DNA of 5,057 nucleotides from Betaproteobacteria bacterium (GTDB lineage Bacteria; Pseudomonadota; Gammaproteobacteria; Burkholderiales; Casimicrobiaceae), in assembly GCA_003153335.1 (NCBI GenBank), contig PLYG01000393.1, forward strand, positions 1 to 5,057, read 5' to 3'. Made by a program: the position numbers and the translations under genes. Positions within the stretch are counted from its first letter, which is position 1. Each line of letters opens with the position of its first letter. The notes beneath the pieces are model-generated. The model was not told where the DNA came from and made no database searches. It saw only the letters and a program-made list of their open reading frames with translations. Of this stretch, positions 4,214-5,057 are shown one piece after another.

Positions 4214-5057
4214 TTACTCCTTTTCCCATTCGATGGTGTTTCGAAGCGTCGGGAACCCTTCGATCTGTACCTCCATCACGTCGCCTTCCTTCAGGAAGAC
4301 TGGCGGATTCTGGATGATCCCGATGCCGAGCGACGTCCCGGTCGTGATGACGTCGCCTGGATTCAGCGTGATGCGCGCCGTGATGTACTCGATCATCTCC
4401 GCGACGCTATGCACCATGTCGTTCGTCGAGAACCGCTGTCTCTCGACGCCGTTCACGCGGCAGAGGAGCGTGAGGTTCTGCGGGTCGACACCGCTCGCCG
4501 GAATCAGTGTAGGCCCAAGGGGGCCGAACGTGTCGACGGCTTTCAACGGGATGATGATGCTGCCGGATTCCTTCGGACGCGGAATGATCTTTGCGGTCAG
4601 GTCGTTGCAAGCCGTATAGCCGCCTACATAATCCAGAGCGTCCTTTGCTTTGACGCGTCGTGCGGTCCGGCCGATGACAACGCCGAGTTCCGCTTCAAAG
4701 TCGACCTTGTCGATCACCTTCGGAACGCGCACCGGGTGGTCGTGGCCGATCGCGCTCCCCGGCATTTTGGCGAACAGTTCGGGATGCTTGTTGAACGGCA
4801 ACCCCTCTTTCGTGGCCAGCGCCTTGTAGTTGTAGCCGAGGCCGAGAAAGACGTAAGGGGTCGTTGGCGCCAGAAACTCGACGCGATTGGCCTCGATTCC
4901 CTTCCCGGCTGCCAGCGCCTTGTTCGCGTACGACTCGGCGCGCGCAAGTGCCACATCACCCCCGGACATCAGAACAGCGAGATCGGCAAATGCCGCATCG
5001 GCCGCAGTGGGTAGCTCGACCACTTTGCCGTCGATCCACGCGGCGGCTACCGGCTTG
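4214..5057 (-). CDS. Fumarylacetoacetate hydrolase (FAH) family protein, main part
   Basis: This carries the catalytic body of a soluble FAH-fold enzyme. Numbered on the joined 292-residue protein, the small N-terminal domain covers about residues 1-75 and the FAH fold about 80-292. The GLGYNYK segment is at 84-90. The metal-binding pattern of the family is present: FEAEL gives E133 and E135, and the ND pair supplies D164. TGTSLGIG at about 252-259 and a closing EGDVMEV...IEGFPTLRN segment are also typical. Family members cleave or isomerise beta-diketo and acylpyruvate-type acids with Mg2+ or Mn2+, often late in aromatic ring degradation; the actual substrate is unknown. The frame is open through the right edge with no need for the internal GTG at 5023, and the true start lies at 62 of this window. 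The stop TAA is at 4216-4214. Its last codons form the ribosome-binding site of the next gene, three bases downstream, so the two are very likely translated together. Confidence 0.93.
   Translation of the reverse strand, partial: KPVAAAWIDGKVVELPTAADAAFADLAVLMSGGDVALARAESYANKALAAGKGIEANRVEFLAPTTPYVFLGLGYNYKALATKEGLPFNKHPELFAKMPGSAIGHDHPVRVPKVIDKVDFEAELGVVIGRTARRVKAKDALDYVGGYTACNDLTAKIIPRPKESGSIIIPLKAVDTFGPLGPTLIPASGVDPQNLTLLCRVNGVERQRFSTNDMVHSVAEMIEYITARITLNPGDVITTGTSLGIGIIQNPPVFLKEGDVMEVQIEGFPTLRNTIEWEKE
4217..4222 (-). promoter_or_regulatory. Ribosome-binding site of the Bug gene, inside the FAH 3' end
   Basis: AAGGAG on the minus strand forms the last two sense codons of the FAH gene (Lys, Glu) and lies 6 nt before the Bug ATG at 4210. 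This supports that start and suggests tight translational linkage. Confidence 0.8.
5031..5057. repeat. 27-bp terminal identity with bases 1-27
   Basis: The last 27 bases repeat the first 27 exactly, and the FAH reading frame passes through the joint without a break. This is the signature of a closed sequence with a unit length of 5,030 bp (circle or tandem unit), with the overlap left by assembly or by cutting the window from a circular record. Confidence 0.9.

Noticed and set aside
3878..5014. A long plus-strand open frame (378 codons) opposite the FAH and Bug genes.
   Set aside because: It runs antisense to two genes with clear family motifs. Its translation is rich in Arg, Asp and Cys with no recognisable domain, as expected for a shadow frame in GC-rich DNA.
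4214..5023. A 269-residue FAH protein starting at GTG 5023.
   Set aside because: There is no ribosome-binding site there, and the frame continues upstream through the joint to ATG 62, which has a strong site and supplies the missing N-terminal strands.

Overview
The window reads as a small catabolic operon on GC-rich DNA, most likely from a beta-proteobacterium of the order Burkholderiales. The main clue is a Bug/TctC-type periplasmic solute-binding protein with no membrane partners beside it, plus a remnant of a second one; this family is greatly expanded in Bordetella, Achromobacter, Cupriavidus and relatives. The taxonomy is an inference from gene content, not from a marker gene.

The first 27 bases (1-27) are identical to the last 27 (5031-5057). 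A fumarylacetoacetate-hydrolase (FAH) family gene leaves the right edge without a start codon, and its ribosome-binding site, start codon and first 20 codons lie at the left edge in the same frame. The sequence therefore closes into a 5,030-bp unit: a circle, one unit of a tandem array, or a contig closed by an assembler on a shared k-mer.

All genes lie on the minus strand. In transcription order around the unit they are: a sigma-70-like promoter (890-918); an IclR-family regulator (882 to 88); the FAH-family hydrolase (62 to 1, continuing 5030 to 4214); a Bug/TctC binding protein with signal peptide (4210 to 3230); and a two-part glyoxalase-like VOC protein (3217 to 2420). Gaps are 25, 3 and 12 nt, so one regulator-led transcript is likely. 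The binding protein would capture an organic acid in the periplasm, the two cytoplasmic proteins would act on a related compound, and the IclR protein would sense a pathway compound. The substrate cannot be read from the sequence.

The remaining 1.4 kb or so (about 990-2420) is a graveyard: a possible insertion-sequence remnant with repeated ends (2000-2270), the C-terminal piece of a second Bug protein (1789-1990), an IS91-family transposase zinc-finger piece broken by a frameshifting insertion (1403-1668), and an unassigned 78-codon open stretch (1044-1280). No replication gene, tRNA, rRNA or CRISPR array is visible. I do not see a clearly new biological system. The points most worth checking are the closed topology, the operator-like palindrome at the start of the regulator gene, and the repeat-bounded element at 2000-2270.
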